From: Adineta vaga
Taxonomy: Eukaryota; Rotifera
DNA length: 64,000 nt
Assembly: GCA_021613535.1 (NCBI GenBank)
Contig: CP075493.1
Span: 3,162,001 to 3,226,000 of the forward strand
Direction: 5' to 3'
The notes below the pieces were generated by a model. That model saw only the letters and a program-made list of their open reading frames with translations, searched no databases and was not told where the DNA came from. Made by a program: the position numbers and the translations under genes. Positions 22,198-35,994 of this stretch are shown piece after piece. Positions within the stretch are counted from its first letter, which is position 1; the number at the start of each line of letters is the position of its first letter.

Positions 22198-24284
22198 GAT
22201 ATTTTATCTGAAATTCTTTCGTTAATTGGAATGGTTTATTTAATTAGTAAAACGAAATGAAATTTATTTTTGTCGAACGACAAGATTCTTTATTATGAAT
22301 AGAAATCAAAATTCATTATTGAATACATACCATAAATTAATTGTACGTTTTGACAAAGTATTAATTGATTGTTTTGTTAAAATTTGTCGAAGCATGTCAT
22401 CTATCTGAAATAAAACTAGATGAAATACTGAAGAGTATCAGGAAAAAATAGAAATGAATAGATTTCATCTTCGTTCTTTTCTTTTTCAAAGATAATATCA
22501 CCACCTCGTGACTGTACCTGTATTGTGAGCGTATGTGTGCAGTACAGCAACAGTAAGAGAGCAAGAAAGAAGGGTAAAACTTAACGGGGCCGCCACCAGT
22601 CAACTAACGTTGTAATAACCCTCCATCTTTTTCTATCATCCCTCAATACGGAATTTCGTTCTTTCTTTCCTCTCTCTCTCCCGCTCTTTCCATCGTTATT
22701 GCCGTCGCTATTACTGTCTCGGTCAAATCCAAGTTTCTTATATTTACTGACGACCAAAAGTATTTGACTGTACAATAGAATGTAGAGGATAAGCAGAAAA
22801 AATACCATCTTCTCATTGTTCCAATTTGAGCATTATAGAAAAAGTTGAATTTTTCTCTAATGCTCGTATAAAGTATAAAGTGTATATATATATATACACC
22901 TTAAAGCGTTAAAAAAAGAAGGTAGTTTTGCAATGATGGCAATAAAGAAGCCAACATTCACATACACCTACGTAAAGAGGCAAACACAGAAAAAGATCGA
23001 CGTAGACAGAAGTCTAAAGAAAGAATAGTCGAGTGAAGAAACAGAATACGCTGACGAATGTAGGGGACCGGTTGAGTATGTGAGCGACACCGTGCAGAGA
23101 AATGTGACGATTTGTTTCCTCAAGCGTGCAAAAAAATGAAGAAAAAAGAAAGAAGTAAGCAGACAGATTGAATATAGACTATGAACATCAGTTGTACATA
23201 TACATACATCTGTACATATGGTCATAAGAGAAAGAAAAAAAAAAGAAAAATGATCATTAATAATGATTTTCCTGTATACTTTAATTAATTCGATTTGAAA
23301 TCTTTCATTTTGTTCCAATAAAAATCTATCAGAAACTTTTCTTGAATAGATTTTATTCAAAAACTAAATCGACTGAATTAAATATTGACTTTATATATAT
23401 ATATATCCTCTTACCGGTTACCTTTTTGGCGCCAGGAACTTTAATTATATAATATAAGAATAGTCAAATAGTTTCTGACTAAAAGAAAAATGAAAAGAAG
23501 ACGAAGAAAAAGAACTCGTCGATAAAACATTTGCTCATCAATCTAATAGATTCATGTTCATCAAATATCATCTTGAAGATAACAATGACTGGGTTATCTA
23601 ATGACGATACTTTTTCTTGATGGGTATGAAAGAGAAGTACGATCGTGCGCACTCTGAATTGGCTGGCTCGTTTACTTGCTTATGCTCTCACAAGATGGAA
23701 AATGGATGGTGATGGGAGGGGGGAAAGAACGCGAAAGAGAACATGCCGTGTCGAACGCCGACACAAACGACGCCTGTTTCAACAAAACGATTGACCTCTT
23801 ACTGTCGACAAGAAAAGAAAAGAAGAAAGAAGAAACGCGAATATAATCATAGTTGCTAGTCTACTGAAAATCTTTAAATCTCGAATAATTTATCATTAAT
23901 TATTCGTTTATTCATTCGATATCTTTCATCAATATTCGAAACTTATTCGAACGAATAAAATTCATATGAGAAGAAACCGAAAGTAGACATATGTAAACGA
24001 CAAGAAAAAGACGGAATTCATTTTTCGAGTTTCTTCTTTTTTCGTTTCAGTTCTTTCTTAAAAAAAAACATAAGAGATAAATAACAACGTATCCGAAAAA
24101 ACAAATGTTAAATCCTTCCTTCGTACAGAGGGCGGGAGAACGAAGAAAGAGAAAGGGGAAAAATACCCATTGGAAGATCATTGATCCAGTTGGTTGTGCA
24201 GAAAAAAAAACATCTATTTCTAGACCAGTGGCGGCGCCTTAAAATTCTTCAAGAAACAAAACATATCTAAACAATTCAATCTTC
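22198..24284. other. Divergent intergenic region
   Basis: Over 2 kb between two divergently transcribed genes. It contains purine-rich and pyrimidine-rich stretches, TA repeats near 22885-22898 and 23393-23405, and a locally less AT-rich block (about 23640-23800). Open frames inside (for example 22968-23360) are low-complexity and unsupported. It probably carries the promoters and 5' leaders of both flanking genes. Confidence 0.5.
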
Positions 24285-24854
24285 ATGTCGGAACCGCCAC
24301 TGCCTAGTGTTCGTCGACAACTTTTATTTGCGAAATATCGACCATTTATAGCCACACCATTCTTTCTCGGATTTTCGACAAATGTACTTTCACCAACATT
24401 ATTTTCAAGGTTTGTCATTCTATGCTCAATAAAGCTAATCAAACTTCTTTTTTGTCAACACTAGATATCTTGGTTCACAAATTGATCAAACATTCAGTAA
24501 TACACTTTTATTTGGATCTCATATAGGTATTACTACATATTTATATACATCAAAACATTTAAGAAATGCTGATACATTTGAAAGAGTTTTATATAGGTAA
24601 AGTAAAAATAAATGAATAGATATTAGAAACTTTAGATTTGTTTATTTTTCAGCGTCTACGGTTCGGCAATATTTAATTTTGGTACAGTTCTAGTCATGTC
24701 AATCGTTCGTTCGATTTTTCCTGATAACGAATTATTACGTTTAGGAATAGGTTTATCTACTGGTATCGCTTTATTATACATTGGAAAAAGATATATCAAT
24801 TATATTGATCATGTCTTCGATACAGTTCGCTATCGTTCAATGCCACGATCTTAA
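24285..24854 (+). CDS. Small predicted multi-pass membrane protein
   Basis: Exons are 24285-24409, 24465-24596 and 24653-24854, giving 152 residues; phases agree. The protein begins MSEPPLPSVRRQLLFAKYRP and has about three or four hydrophobic stretches (around residues 22-38, 55-68, 86-108 and 115-132). It ends with a basic tail (RYRSMPRS). A short basic N-terminus followed by hairpin-like hydrophobic segments would suit an organelle membrane. There is no catalytic motif. I do not recognise a family. Confidence 0.7.
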
Positions 24855-24990
24855 TACACAGATTTTCCTCAAAAGCATGCTTCAATTTAATCTCGGTATT
24901 TTTTTTCAATGTTCTAATCTAGTAGATCTGTAGTTATTAGTGTCAAATTTTAGATTTATTTCGAACATCTTTTCACAGTCACATATTTTT

Positions 24991-25893
24991 TTATACGAGT
25001 ATTGAATCATTCATATAAACAGTCTGATTGGCTTTTATCGATGGATAATCATAGAAATTTGAATGATCACTTTCGTTACTGAGAGACATGGAAGTAATTT
25101 CGTATACATAAGGTTCTTCTTCGATATTTTGTAAAATATTACGATTATATGTCATTAATATACGATCAGAATAAAGAGTTGAACTGTGATTTGTTGTACT
25201 ACTATTATCACTATCATCTAATCCATATAAATTTTTTTGTTGTTGCATAGTTGCTTGTCGAAGTTGAGGAAGTCGACGAAGGTTTCTAGATAGATTTCGT
25301 TCACGCATAAGAAAACGCGGACCATAGGATCGTTTATATGCTAGATTAGATTGGTAATGTTGTTGTTTGAAATAAGAATCAGATCTGCATGGAGTTTTAC
25401 TATTAATTTGTTGAAAAAAACTATCGGAAAATGTTTCACTAGACGTAGAATGAAGATCGATATATAAATAAGAGTGTAGCTGATTGACATCCATTGTTTC
25501 TAAGGATAACGATGAGACATCATTGACATATGTATTTGTAACTGTTTGTTGTAATTGAGGTGATGGTGAAGTATCATTCGGACGGATTGGATATTTAACT
25601 CTTTTGATTGGTATTTCTTTTTTCGGATCTTCAAATGTTGTTTTATGTAGAAGATAAAATCGTCGATAAAGAAAAAGAATAATTATTAAGAATACAATCG
25701 CTAATACAATAACTATGCATAATAAAACGATAAATATTGGTTGAGTTGCATTAAATGATGTTGAAGGCGAATTAACTTGTAGAAGTTTTCGACCAATATA
25801 TACTTGACCATCTGAAATATTTCATAGGAAATAGAATCGATTTTTTTTTAAATTCAGAGACATATCTTTACCTTGAAGTGTATTATCAAGCAT
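24991..25893 (-). CDS. Single-pass membrane protein, unrecognised
   Basis: Exons are 25893-25872 (22 nt, MLDNTLQ) and 25811-24991, giving 280 residues. There is no cleavable signal. A short N-terminal part with one N-x-T site (NATQ) is followed by a strong membrane segment at about residues 33-55 (PIFIVLLCIVIVLAIVFLII). A basic stop-transfer sequence (LYRRFYLLHK) and a long polar tail of about 220 residues follow, rich in Ser, Asn, Tyr and Gln. The layout suggests type III topology with a cytoplasmic tail. Several tyrosines lie in acidic contexts (EEEPYVYE, NFYDYPS), which could be phosphorylation or sorting sites. No family is recognised. Confidence 0.7.
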
Positions 25894-26522
25894 GTTGAAT
25901 AATATTCAAATGACCTTATAAATGTTGCAGATTGTAAAAATGAGACAAATACAAACATAACCTTGTTTATGAAAGAGTTCTATTGATATAAAATTTTCAT
26001 GTGATCAATTTAACTGAGTAAAAATTGTTCTATTACATGATATTTATATTAGTTAATCGACATTTTCTTTCTGAAGATAAATATGTCGTGGAAAAGATAT
26101 TGAGCAAGAAAATAAAAACAACTGACTGAAAAATTAACAAAGATTCGTTTGTTCGATTTAGTATCGATAATAACTTTTGACTATTTTGTTTGGTATGTGG
26201 CGAAATCTATCTAAATATCTTTCATTGACTATCTGTATTTTACCTGTTTCTGACTGTCTGACGTGCCAAGTTCTCTCTCTCCTCTCTTCTCTCTCACTCA
26301 CTTTTCGTCAATGTTTATATTTATAGTACTTTTCGAATGGTAGAAAGACGTATGCAACAGATAAGTGAAGAGTAAAGTCAAAGTTTATATCGAAATATGT
26401 ATGTGTTTCAAAATACGAGGTATGTCGTGTCTCTTGTGACTTACATTTTGCTCAGACTAATTTTTCATTCTATATGATTATCCGAATGATACTTCTAATT
26501 TAAATAAACATTATTCTTTCAG

Positions 26523-27443
26523 ATGTCTGTTCTTGCGTTCAATGATCCCAGTAATGTTCATTATTCTTGGTTACAACGTTTCGCTGGTAATATAATTCGT
26601 TATGGTTGTACAAGTCGTCTACGACATATTGCAATTGTAATGGACGGGAATCGTCGTTTCGCACGTGAACATAATTTTGAACGTGCACGTGGTCATACAT
26701 TAGGTGCGGACAGATTATTTGATGTATGTCAATGGTGTCATGATTTAGGTATCAATGAATTGAGTGTTTATGCTTTTTCACTGGAAAATCTTAAACGTTC
26801 GCAAGATGAAATCGATACATTGATGAATATTGCACGTGTTAAATTAAGTGAACTCAAAAAATCTCTTGATAAAATTCATGAACAACAGATTTGTGTACGA
26901 ATTATTGGAAATTTAGATTTATTACCTGAAGATATTCAACAATCAAGTTATTATCTAATGAAGGAAACTGATCATTATAAAAATTTCATTTTAAATGTTT
27001 GTTTATACTACACATCCCGAAATGAAATAACAACTGTTATACAAACATTAGCAAAGGGTTGCGAAAAAAATCTCTTAAACATTGATGATATTGATGATGA
27101 TTTAATTCTACAAAGTTTAATTGTATCAACAAGTCAAACAGGTTATCTACCTGATATTTTTCTTCGTACATCAGGTGAATTACGTTTAAGTGATTTTATG
27201 TTATTACAATGTCGATTTTCTATGTGGATTTTTGCTGATGTTTATTGGCCAGCTTTTACTGTTTGGCATTTATATTGGATTATTTTACAATATGAAATGA
27301 AATCGAAAACATTGATCAATATTCAAGATCAATGTAAAACTATTCTTCAACAAGAAAGATCGATGAATGAACAGAAAAATGAACGTATTAAAGGATATCT
27401 TAATTGGCTTGAACAACAAAGAATAGAACGTTTAAAATTGTAA
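26523..27443 (+). CDS. DHDDS: Dehydrodolichyl diphosphate synthase subunit (cis-prenyltransferase)
   Basis: Single exon, 306 residues. Family landmarks in order: HIAIVMDGNRRFARE (catalytic Asp and phosphate-binding region), GHTLGADRL, ELSVYAFSLENLKRS, RIIGNLDLLP, LNVCLYYTSRNEI and the signature DIFLRTSGELRLSDF, followed by WPAFTVWHLYWIILQYE. With the NgBR subunit this enzyme makes the polyprenyl diphosphate for dolichol, at the ER. The C-terminus is lysine/glutamate-rich and probably helical. A consensus acceptor (tctttcag) lies immediately before the ATG, fitting a 5' leader splice. The lack of coding introns is notable in this intron-dense region, but the frame and motifs are intact. Confidence 0.93.
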   Translation: MSVLAFNDPSNVHYSWLQRFAGNIIRYGCTSRLRHIAIVMDGNRRFAREHNFERARGHTLGADRLFDVCQWCHDLGINELSVYAFSLENLKRSQDEIDTLMNIARVKLSELKKSLDKIHEQQICVRIIGNLDLLPEDIQQSSYYLMKETDHYKNFILNVCLYYTSRNEITTVIQTLAKGCEKNLLNIDDIDDDLILQSLIVSTSQTGYLPDIFLRTSGELRLSDFMLLQCRFSMWIFADVYWPAFTVWHLYWIILQYEMKSKTLINIQDQCKTILQQERSMNEQKNERIKGYLNWLEQQRIERLKL

Positions 27444-27629
27444 CTTCCATTTATTGTCGTTATCGTTGTTTTTGTTATGAAATACAGTGTGTTATTGTTT
27501 TTTCATGTAATGTTAACTTCAAACATCATCAATTTAGATGTATGAAGATTTTTAAACAGAATAAAAGATAGACGTTAGCAAAATTTTAACATATTAAATA
27601 AGTATCTCTGTTTATTGAAATATTAGATT

Positions 27630-28558
27630 AAATCTCCACGCAAATTCAGTGTTGTAAGTGCCTGTAAAGAACTCTATTGCAATGCAAAAGTAATAGAATC
27701 ATAGAGAGTCTATCTCACTAATATATTGATCAAATCTTGTATTTCGTCATTTTGAATACAACATGCTCGAAGATTCAATGTAGTCAGAGCCTGTAATGAA
27801 CAATCATGAAAAGGTTTTGATGAAAAAAGGAACTGATGTACATTAGCTAGATCTCGCATAGATAAATTGCCTATATTGTTCTCTTGAAGATCAAGTTTTG
27901 TCAGTGTCTATTGTATTTATTGACGTGAATATAGCCTAATCGAGCAAAAGAATGTTTTCTGACAGAGTTAATTTGTAATGCATTAGCTAGATATTGTGCA
28001 CCTTGAATAGCAATTCTATTATCACCAATATCGAGTGTTAACAGTGGCTATATTGAATGTTTATAATAGATAAATCGATAAGTGTTTCTACTTCTACTGT
28101 ATTTATTTGCAGTGTATCAATGAGCTGTTACATATCCCCTTCATTTTCTGCTCTATGATCAAGAATATCGAGTATTGTAAGGATCTAAAATAGTAGAAAC
28201 GATGATGCTTACTGAATTGTTTTTCAATAAATTAGTTAGATATTGTACACCGCGAGAATGTATCTTGTTTCTTCGAAGATACAATGTAAGAAATGACTAT
28301 ATTGAAAAGAAGAGTAGCGTTAGATATGTATATAAGAGAAATGAACATGTTCTATAGAATTCTTCCGTAATACACACCCTACAACGAATACAATTCTTGT
28401 ATATAGACTTAGTTTTTACCAACATCTAAAATATTCGAGAGTTGCTAATCGAACAAGAAAATCTATTCTTTTACTATGTTAATTTCTAGTTCATCAGTTA
28501 GAGATTGCGGACCACTAGCATTGATGTTATTTTCATGAAGATTGAGTGCTATGAGTGT
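27630..28558 (-). pseudogene. Decayed leucine-rich-repeat gene (one repeat per exon)
   Basis: On the minus strand at least seven units look like ribonuclease-inhibitor-type LRRs separated by short AT-rich introns. The first is an intact 84-nt exon, 28558-28475 (TLIALNLHENNINASGPQSL...). Others read SFLTLYLRRNKIHSRGVQYL, PLLTLDIGDNRIAIQGAQYL, TLTKLDLQENNIGNLSMRDL and ALTTLNLRACCIQNDEIQDL. At least two units contain in-frame stops or are shortened, and no start exon or F-box is found upstream. The same 84-nt exon-per-repeat plan is seen fresh at 61-64 kb, so this is probably an old relative. Confidence 0.65.
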
Positions 28559-31500
28559 CTTAATGTAGAATTAAAACATGAACTGAATAGAAAGTAGATG
28601 TTGTTTTGCAATGCATTTCCTATAGACATTATACTTTTCGATCACGAATTTTCATAGATTTGATATTCAACATAGTTATTCTCTGTTGATTTTTTTGTTT
28701 TCTTAACAAACATATAAGTCACTAAATCACATCAAACGAAAACTTATTTTGTTAAGTTTATCAAGTATGCGATAGATAAATTCACTTGTTAATGTACGAT
28801 ATTCTTATTATTACTTTCAATAGATACTTTTTTCGTTAAACTAAGACATACTGTACAGATTAAGAACTTGTATTTTTCTTTTGCTTTGATGTATCTACTG
28901 ATCTACATTATTGATCAATCGAGGTTTCGAGATATTATTTTGTAACTACTTATCTATGCATTTGAAAAGAATTTTCGTTCAATTGTTTATCTCGAAATCT
29001 AATTTCATTATTATCTATTGAATAGGATTAATAAAACAACGTTTCTTTTTCCTAAATAACAAACGACGAAGTCATTGATGAACAATCATTTTCTATCTTT
29101 TATATATGACAATTCATAGAAAAAGATTAAACTATTATCAATAGAAATATTCATTTGAATATCATTCTTTCGGATCAAGACGATGTCCTTAGAGTTTCCG
29201 CTATAAGTTTTCAACAAATACAATGAGATTTCATTAAATCCTTCTTTTTTACTTATTCATATATCCGATTGATTTGCATATATTCTCTATCTTTTTTTTC
29301 TGATGGAGATTTTATGATATCTAAATGTATTAATGATAATTTTGTCTTCTTCTTGTTATTTTTTATCATTTGACACATGCTTTGGATTTGATCGTTAAAA
29401 GTATTAAGTAGGATGTAAGTATTCATTCCTCTAAATGGAAATAATAGAGAATTCAACGAACGAACGAAAGAAAGAAGAAAGAGAAAAAAATATAGAAGCA
29501 ATCTATCAACTTTCTTCTCATTCGGGTTCGTTTTCATTGTAACAATAGAAAAACGTTTTTTGTACTAACTTCATTTTCCACTTTGACTAGAGTAAGTTCA
29601 ATGTTATTTATCAGAATGAAAACAAAGAAATTCTTTTAGTTACTTTACGTCAGTATTTATATATAGAATTGAGTCTTATTTCTTCTTCTTCTTCTTCCAA
29701 ACTAAAAAAATCTGTTAATCATCCGTGTGAAACAAACGAGCAATTAGTTTACTATTCCATTTGTATGCATTTCCTACTGTTACTGATGTTTTTCTTATAT
29801 AAATCCTATGCTTAGTGCATTGTGTGAGAAAGTATAGAAAACAATTGAGAAGTCTTTTGGGAAGAAAAGCAGAGATTAATCTTTGAGAATATTACTAAGA
29901 ATTTCTAATCGAGAAAAGAAAAATGAATAACTTGACAGAAAGATAAAAGTCAACGATCCATTCAACCATTACATTATAATGTTAGAAATGTCGCGTATTT
30001 ACTACATAAATCAATGTACAAATGTCTCGTTATATTTTTTATTCATTTACAATCTTATTTCGAGAAAAAAAAGATATTTCCAGTTTATTTGAAATGAATT
30101 TTCTTACAATAGAGTATGCATTAGAAATTTTAAATAATCCTATTCGATAGAATATTGTATGTTAACATCGCCTGCTCGGTTTTCTTTCTTCTCATTTAAT
30201 AAGCTCTCGTTTCACGTATCTTGTTCATTTTTTGTTTTATATGACAATTGGTTAGATTTCATGCTTGCATATTTAATGATTAATAACCAATTAGGTTCTA
30301 TTCCTATGATTTTTTTATTCTTATTTTATTTACAAAAAAAAAGAAGAAAACTTTCTTCTTATCATGAGTAACGAAGATTCGTTTTCTTTTCAAATGTGGA
30401 TAAAGATTTTGTAAAGGAAAAATGATAGTGTTTCTCAACAAGGTATAGAATTTATAAATAATAGATGTATATAGGACATTATCATGATGAATTTGAAGAA
30501 TATTTCTTTTCATTTCTTCTTTCGAACATTTGTTTTCTCAATAAATAAAATCTTCTTTTAACAAAATCATCATAATTTTTCTTGTAAGTGGAGATTCTTT
30601 TTTCTCTTCTTCTGTAAGTAGATTATTTCCTCTTCGATTTAAGTATATAACAGCATGCACAATAATAATTCAACTCAGTTAGATTCTAATGGATATACTA
30701 GTTGACACTAAAAGTACTAATGTCTACTCTGGTTCTTTTTTTTCTTTCGATAGAGAGCCTATCCAAATAGTAGTCGATTGAGTTTGTTTTTGTTTTATTC
30801 TATCCGTTCTATGTCTTTATATCAGTCAGAATTTTTGAGAGTGGATTCATAGTTGAATCAGTCATTTTTTTCTCTCTAAACGAAATTAACAAGAAAGAAT
30901 TAAATGTCAGTTGGTTCTATTTAATATTCGTCGTTTTGTTGTTTTTCATTAGAGATATAAAATAATATTTTCGACATTTTGTCAGTTGATCGGTGAAGCA
31001 AAGTTTTGTCATTCGCTGTTTGATAGGCCTCAAAGGAATAAACTGACAAGAAGAAGAAGAAGAAGAAGAAGAAAAAAAAATAAGTCAGAAACGTAACCAA
31101 TAATCTGACAAGCAACAACAGTCGAAGATTTTCTCTGGCCTATTCTTAAAGTAGGATGTACAAAAGAAAACTGATGTATTATATTTGATAATTCTGAAAA
31201 CTAATAGACAGATGATTAGCATTCTAGATTGCTGTCGACAGATGTCAATTGAGGAGATATGAATTACATATAAATAAATATCTTTCATTTGAAAACAAAA
31301 AATGAACGTTTCATCTTGTTTTTAGAAGACGAAGAGCCTAGCTCTTCAACATATCTAATTGAACTGTCTTCGTAACTGATATGATTTGTTATTTTTATAT
31401 TTAATTAAAAGGAAATCTCATTTTTTGTGATCGATAAAAATAAGAGATAAGGAAATTTATTGCTTTCGTTCATCGATCATTCAAAGCGGAAATGACATCG

Positions 31501-32316
31501 AAAAACAAACGATAATGAAAATTTACTTTATCGAGAAAATCGTTTCCGCATTTTCTTCTCTTCTCCTTCATATTATTATCGTCTTTATTTCTTTTCTTTG
31601 TTCTCTTTACCACTCGTCTTTTGACGTACGTCTTCTACTTCCAGTGAGTTTATCATAAGGAGAAAAAGCTCAGAGAAACTTTCCGTTTTTTTTTTATATA
31701 TAGACTTCACATTTATGTCGTGTTTGTTTCCTTTTCTTCTGTGCAAAATAATATCATCATCAACATCATCACGGACTAACGCCTCGACAACTATTTGTTT
31801 CATCTCATTCGCATTGACATTCTCATGAAAAAAAAACTGATAATTTGCTTTTCAAAATGAAGATCAAATGAGTTCTTTTCTCCCTTTTTGCAGTTCAATT
31901 TTTTAAAGAAAAGGAAAAAGAAGAGAGCATGTTTCTTTTTCTTCTTTTTTATCGAACATGCATAAAATAGTTGCATGATTTAACTGACAAGTTAGATAAA
32001 TATAAACAATGACTCGTATTACATCTGACAGTTCGAATGCATAGCTAAATGTAAGATTAGAAAGAGGGCGAAGAAAGGAAATTAAAAATCTAATACATTG
32101 GTTTTTTATTGCTGTAAAACACGAGTCGTCGACATAACGAGTGTCTTATTCGAGATTTTGCTTACGATTGAGTTTAATATCCTCATTATAAGGAAAATAA
32201 TCCCGATAATATCTATCTTCATAGGATTTACAAGTGATAATAAAATCTTTTGCTAATAATTTAAATATTTAAACTTTTGAATCTCTGTTTTAGTTATGCG
32301 TATTTGAAAGAAAATA
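28559..32316. other. Gene-poor AT-rich stretch
   Basis: About 3.7 kb with only short, low-complexity open frames and no recognisable domain. It contains a GAA microsatellite near 31050-31073 and polypyrimidine blocks. It could hold regulatory DNA or 5' leader exons of the KCTD gene, but nothing is supported. Confidence 0.5.
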
Positions 32317-33285
<969 letters not shown>

Positions 33286-34062
33286 TTTTCCTTTTTTTCT
33301 ATATCTGTTTATGTACACTCTTCTTTTTTTTTCCTTGTCATTCAATTTCATACATATGTACACGATCGGTATGCAAAAATTTTTATTTTCTTCAATTCCT
33401 ATGATCGATCTACTTTCCTTCAACTAACAAAACAAATAAATAAGACGAAGTTGTTCTTGTGCTCCATAACTCGACTAAAATCTTCGATGAAATCTATTAA
33501 TAAACATATCGAATAGCACGCATAAAAGATGCTGTTATTCTCCTATTACATATATGTTAGAGATTATCAAATCCCAACAGGATTACATCGTTTTCAACTG
33601 ATAATCGTATGTAAACTGACAATGACAAAGCATGTGCTGTCGAATAGATTGAAATAGTAGTTAGCAACGCTGATGTAATTCTTTTGAATGATTAATGGTT
33701 TTGAAAACAGAGTTTCTCTTTATAATTAAATACTATTATCTGTAGGAAGAGATTGCTTTCTTTCTAATCAATAGAGTATGTGTTCTTGATGTACTGAAAA
33801 TAATGAAGTATCATTATTTCTCATACACTCATTGACTGAGTTCTTCAAAAAAGATTTATACGAGAAGAGAAAGAAAACATCGAAGGAATGTCATTCTTGA
33901 TCATCTTGGTATCTATTTTAAAGTGTTATAAAGAGTCGTTGAATTTCGTTATTTTTTTTCTTTCTTATTTGCTTCAAATACATGAACGATCAAAACAGAA
34001 AACAAACAGAGCGGATATCATCAGATGTTGAATAGTTCCGCATAATGATGAATTTCTCTTGT
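33286..34062. other. No gene seen
   Basis: Convergent 3' regions of the KCTD and eL27 genes. AT-rich, no supported gene. Confidence 0.55.
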
Positions 34063-34650
34063 TTAAAATCGTAATTTTTGGAAGAACCATTTGTGTTTGC
34101 CTGTCTTATAACTAAATAAAATGAAAACAAATGCATAATAATCGTATGTGTTTTTTTTCTTTCTTATAATCTTTCGTATTTACCGTTCTTCAAATTTATC
34201 TTTTACATCTCGAAGAGCTTTTCGTCGAAGGCCAGCATCACGGAAAACTTCTTTATTGATTAAACTTTTTTCGAAGTTAACATCAACAGTGTATCTAAAT
34301 TTCAAAGATATTTTCTTGATAAATCGAAATCTTCTATTCGTACCGTGTAGCCATTAAATGATTATAATTAACAACTTTAACGAATGGTTTGATTTTATTT
34401 CGACGTGCTTGTTTTTTCTTTCCCATACGTTTTGTTACCTTTCGTGGATAACGTGAGATACCAGCAACAAGTGCATGACCATAACCTCGTTCATTACTAC
34501 CTTCATCATGTGGCTAAATGAAGGGGACATTTTTTTTCTACAACAAAAATTCCTCTAAGAACTATTTACTTTGATGACTACTGCCTTACGACCGGCATAT
34601 CGACCGGCTAAGACTATAACCACTTTCTGACTTTTCATAATTTTCACCAT
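34063..34650 (-). CDS. RPL27: Large-subunit ribosomal protein eL27
   Basis: Four exons: 34650-34570, 34513-34344, 34294-34184 and 34111-34063, giving 136 residues, the same length as the human protein. Motifs: [19 protein letters not shown] (KOW segment), [44 protein letters not shown], and the last exon [15 protein letters not shown]. The last exon is only 49 nt; the open frame before it reads a false stop after EER, so exon 5' and 3' phases were needed to find the true end. Cytosolic ribosome component. It lies head to head with the PTPMT1 operon, the starts being 283 nt apart. Confidence 0.96.
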
Positions 34651-34932
34651 GATTGAAACGATGAGAATATCTGAAGATAGACAAACGGAAAAGATCTTTT
34701 TTTTCAAGAAAAGTTTAAAAAAAAAACAACAACAAATAGTTAATGTATGTAGGTATATGAATGACTGACGAATAGTAAAATCATTTCATTGGTTAACATC
34801 TCTGGCCTGCCGGCCTCTGTTTTCCGAATATGGAGGGCTTCCTGTCAACACTAGATTGGTCAGAGATACAAACCAATGAGAATATATCGTGAATGAAATA
34901 TTATTTTTCATCAAGGATATTGATTGAATTTC

Positions 34933-35960
34933 ATGCCTATTATAAGTCCTAATTTAGCAAGATTATTCTTTTTACCAAGTTATGGGTAAGAGAAAAATTG
35001 ATTCGAATGATTGAATAAAGATTCTGTTCTAGTTATACACAACTTTTAACGTATCTTGGTATTCGAAATGGATATGATCGAATTGACAATACAGTTTATG
35101 TCGGAATATTACCAACAATTGCTATGCAAAAATATTTAATTGAACATGAAAAAGTCAATGCGGTCATATCGATGAATGAAGATTATGAATTAACGTAAAT
35201 AGTAATTTCAAAAGAATGATTTTTGTTGATTTTACAAAGTTTTGTGACTGTTCACACAAAATAGATGTAAAAGGAAAAGATTTCAAGCAATTGATAAACA
35301 TAAAAATGATGAAGATATTAATGATAGATATACCTGCCTATTTAGCTGTTATCTATCTCTTTTGTTTAGAGTGGTAAAAGATCATTGAAGCGTAATATTG
35401 ATATAAAGCTCAAGAGAATATGAGAATGACTCATCGCTATCTTGTTGATTCTACATGCATTTACTGACAGTTTTAATTTATAAAAGTCTCCCGCTGAGTT
35501 TTTATGCTTTCAACATAATAACAGATCTTTATAATGAATAGCGAGAAAGAATTGAATTAAATGTCGAAACATTTGTATTAAACCTATTTGATCTTTCATT
35601 CATAGATACGTTTCCGATCAAAATCTTTGGGCTAAACATGAAGTTCAGCATTTACGTTTGCCAACAGTTGATTTTAATAATCCCAAAGTTGAAAATCTCT
35701 TTCATGGTGTTGAATTTCTTCGAACTGTTCGTCAAGAAAATAAAACAGCTTATATACATTGTAAAGCTGGCCGTCAACGAAGTGCTAATCTAGCTGCATG
35801 TTACCTTATTGATACGTATGGTATGACTCCAGAAGAAGCTGCTCGTCGTATTCGTTCGATTCGGCCAAGTACTATATTTGGTGCACGTGAAATGATTCGT
35901 TTAAATGAATTTGTTAAACTTTTACAAGAAGAACATCAAAAAAAACAAGAGAAAAAATGA
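34933..35960 (+). CDS. PTPMT1: PTPMT1-like mitochondrial phosphatidylglycerophosphate phosphatase
   Basis: Exons are 34933-34985, 35033-35194 and 35606-35960, giving 189 residues. Landmarks: an N-terminal MPIISPNLARLFFLPSYGY stretch that may serve for mitochondrial import, AVISMNEDYELT, HLRLPTVDFNNP, and the dual-specificity phosphatase loop HCKAGRQRS (Cys-x5-Arg), followed by YLIDTYGMTPEEAARRI. PTPMT1 dephosphorylates phosphatidylglycerophosphate in cardiolipin synthesis at the inner mitochondrial membrane. Intron 2 is 411 nt, long for this locus. The stop is 34 nt before the ATG of the next gene, so it looks like the first gene of a trans-spliced operon ending with mitochondrial MICU. Confidence 0.92.
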
Positions 35961-35984
35961 TTTTAATCAATTTTTTTTTATTTG

Positions 35985-35994
35985 TTATTTTTAG
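35985..35994 (+). promoter_or_regulatory. Probable trans-splice acceptor, operon gene 2
   Basis: A T-rich tract ending tatttttag abuts the ATG at 35995, only 34 nt after the PTPMT1 stop. This leaves no room for a promoter and fits spliced-leader trans-splicing, which is known in bdelloid rotifers. Confidence 0.6.
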
